The notes under the pieces were generated by a model. It was not told the DNA's origin. It saw only the letters and a program-made list of their open reading frames with translations, and did no database searches. Both the position numbers and the translations under genes were made by a program. From Allocoleopsis franciscana PCC 7113 (GTDB lineage: Bacteria; Cyanobacteriota; Cyanobacteriia; Cyanobacteriales; Coleofasciculaceae), in assembly GCF_000317515.1 (NCBI RefSeq), contig NC_019738.1, positions 533,501-597,500 of the forward strand: DNA of 64,000 nucleotides, in the 5' to 3' direction. Position 1 is the stretch's first letter; each line of letters begins with the position of its first letter. Below are positions 62,985 through 64,000 of the stretch, piece after piece.

Positions 62985-64000
62985 GTGGGTAAAAATCGCT
63001 GGTGGATAACTGGGAGAGTACTCGTTTCGTTCTTAATGGCTGCGGTTTTAGCTTGGTCATTGGTGGGCTGTAGCAGCTTCAGGGGTAGCTCTAGTTCACG
63101 TATTGAGACATCCCCATCTCTGAACAGCGATGCCGCCAAGCCTCAATTCACAGGACAGCTTTCAGAAGTAGCGCCACCCCCAGCCATTCAAAAATTAAGC
63201 CAGAGCTTGGAAGCTTACCAGCCTCAAGTCGCGATTTTGACCCCTAGAGCTGATCAAGTTCTTCAAGACACAAGCGTCTCAGTACAATTTCAGGTTCAAG
63301 ATTTACCCCTCTTTAAAGACCCAGATTTAGGTTTAGGCCCACATTTAAATGTCATTCTGGACAACCAACCCTATCAAGCCGTCTATGACTTAGACCACCC
63401 AATTGTCTTTGAAGATTTAGCCCCAGGGACTCATACCCTGCGTGTTTTTGCCTCCCGTCCTTGGCATGAGAGCTTCAAGAACGAAGGAGCCTATGCCCAG
63501 ACAACATTTCACGTCTTTACAAAAAGTACTGATAACAACCCAGAGCCAGCCATACCCTTACTGACTTATAGTCGCCCGACAGGTAGCTACGGAGCCGAAC
63601 CGATTATGCTCGACTTCTACCTGACAAACGCCCCTCTGCATTTAGTAGCTCAAGAAAATCCTGATGATGATATTGCCGATTGGCGTATTCGCGTCACGAT
63701 CAACGGAGAAAGTTTTGTTCTGGATCGCTGGCAACCGATTTACCTGAAAGGATTTAAGCGGGGCAAGAACTGGGTGAAGCTAGAGTTTCTCGACGAACAG
63801 GGAAACCCGGTTAAAAATGTTTTCAACAACACAGTGCGGCTGATTAGTTACGAGCCGAAAGGAAAAGATACCCTTTCTAAACTAGTGCGCGGCGAAATCT
63901 CTGCTGATGCGGCTCGTGGTATCGTAACTTCCGGCTATCAAACAACACCCACGCTGACCCCCGCTCCCAGCCCATTACCCACTGTTACGCCAGAACCCAT
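62985..64000 (+). CDS. Lipoprotein of unknown function, truncated by the window end
   Basis: 338 codons are visible and the frame is open at the end. The start is a GTG with AAGGAGG 7 bases before it; an upstream ATG at 62946 is less likely. Residues 10-32 form a lipoprotein signal with LAWSLVGC as lipobox. Two beta-sandwich-like parts follow: AILTPRADQVLQDTSVSVQF ... HTLRVFASRPWHESFKNEGA, and WRIRVTINGESFVLDRWQPI .... A proline/threonine-rich TPTLTPAPSPLPT tail starts near the window edge. No family was recognised; it is presumably an outer- or inner-membrane-anchored periplasmic protein. Confidence 0.75.
   Translation, partial: MGKNRWWITGRVLVSFLMAAVLAWSLVGCSSFRGSSSSRIETSPSLNSDAAKPQFTGQLSEVAPPPAIQKLSQSLEAYQPQVAILTPRADQVLQDTSVSVQFQVQDLPLFKDPDLGLGPHLNVILDNQPYQAVYDLDHPIVFEDLAPGTHTLRVFASRPWHESFKNEGAYAQTTFHVFTKSTDNNPEPAIPLLTYSRPTGSYGAEPIMLDFYLTNAPLHLVAQENPDDDIADWRIRVTINGESFVLDRWQPIYLKGFKRGKNWVKLEFLDEQGNPVKNVFNNTVRLISYEPKGKDTLSKLVRGEISADAARGIVTSGYQTTPTLTPAPSPLPTVTPEP

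Overview
The window is chromosomal DNA from a cyanobacterium, probably a filamentous non-heterocystous type (Coleofasciculus/Microcoleus-like; the clade is an inference, the phylum is not). Support comes from the psaA-psaB operon of photosystem I, the cyanobacterial panC/cmk fusion, a CRR6-type NDH-1 maturation factor, many GCGATCGC (HIP1-type) sites, and the usual cyanobacterial short repeats: GCAGAAG heptamer arrays and small elements with terminal inverted repeats.

Layout. 1-2.1 kb: a two-gene cassette, a ParA-type ATPase with an N-terminal HEPN-like domain followed by a degenerate ParB-like/HhH protein. 2.4-9.6 kb: a GT4 glycosyltransferase, a small Phd-like protein, a 720-bp intergenic stretch with three terminator-type hairpins (candidate small RNAs), panC/cmk, an RlpA-like protein and purM. 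9.7-17.2 kb: a drug-efflux locus (marR, HlyD adaptor, MFS_3 transporter, EmrB/DHA2 transporter, second marR) in which the EmrB gene is cut by a complete 1,688-bp IS701-type insertion sequence. Removing the IS and one copy of its TATC target duplication restores the frame exactly. 17.2-23.6 kb: tenA, an HD hydrolase, an acetamidase-like gene, a half-size TauE/SafE protein, two PRC-barrel/DUF2382 proteins and eda. 23.6-25.1 kb: an IsrB (HNH-less IscB relative) with an upstream structured RNA of the HEARO/omega type. 25.1-41.8 kb: mostly envelope and housekeeping genes (SH3 protein, ferredoxin-MBL fusion, GT2, PGRP amidase, MscS-type channel, SirB1-like protein, serine protease, pentapeptide protein, DUF1326/DUF2182 pair, CRR6, GT9, ispD, methyltransferase, nfi). 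41.9-49.9 kb: an accessory cluster of a sigma-70-type factor, two proteins with near-identical 47-residue DUF4214-like repeats (one carrying a phospholipase A2 domain), a patatin phospholipase, and a divergent 1,205-aa NB-ARC/14-blade WD40 STAND protein. 50.2-54.1 kb: an FHA cassette (FHA plus zinc ribbon, FHA fused to an FAD oxidoreductase, a membrane protein, a zinc-ribbon membrane protein). 54.5-64 kb: a HEAT-repeat membrane protein, a DUF697 GTPase, psaB, psaA, and the start of a lipoprotein gene that runs off the window.

How the genes may work together. The efflux genes form a drug-responsive unit, and candidate MarR operators lie before the first marR and before the adaptor gene. The 42-50 kb genes combine two phospholipase types, a repeat module, a sigma factor and a STAND sensor. 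They could form a signalling or defence island, but that is inference from proximity only. The HEPN-ParA/ParB-like pair and the FHA-flavoprotein cassette are the other units whose function is not obvious from known systems. No tRNA, rRNA or CRISPR array was recognised.
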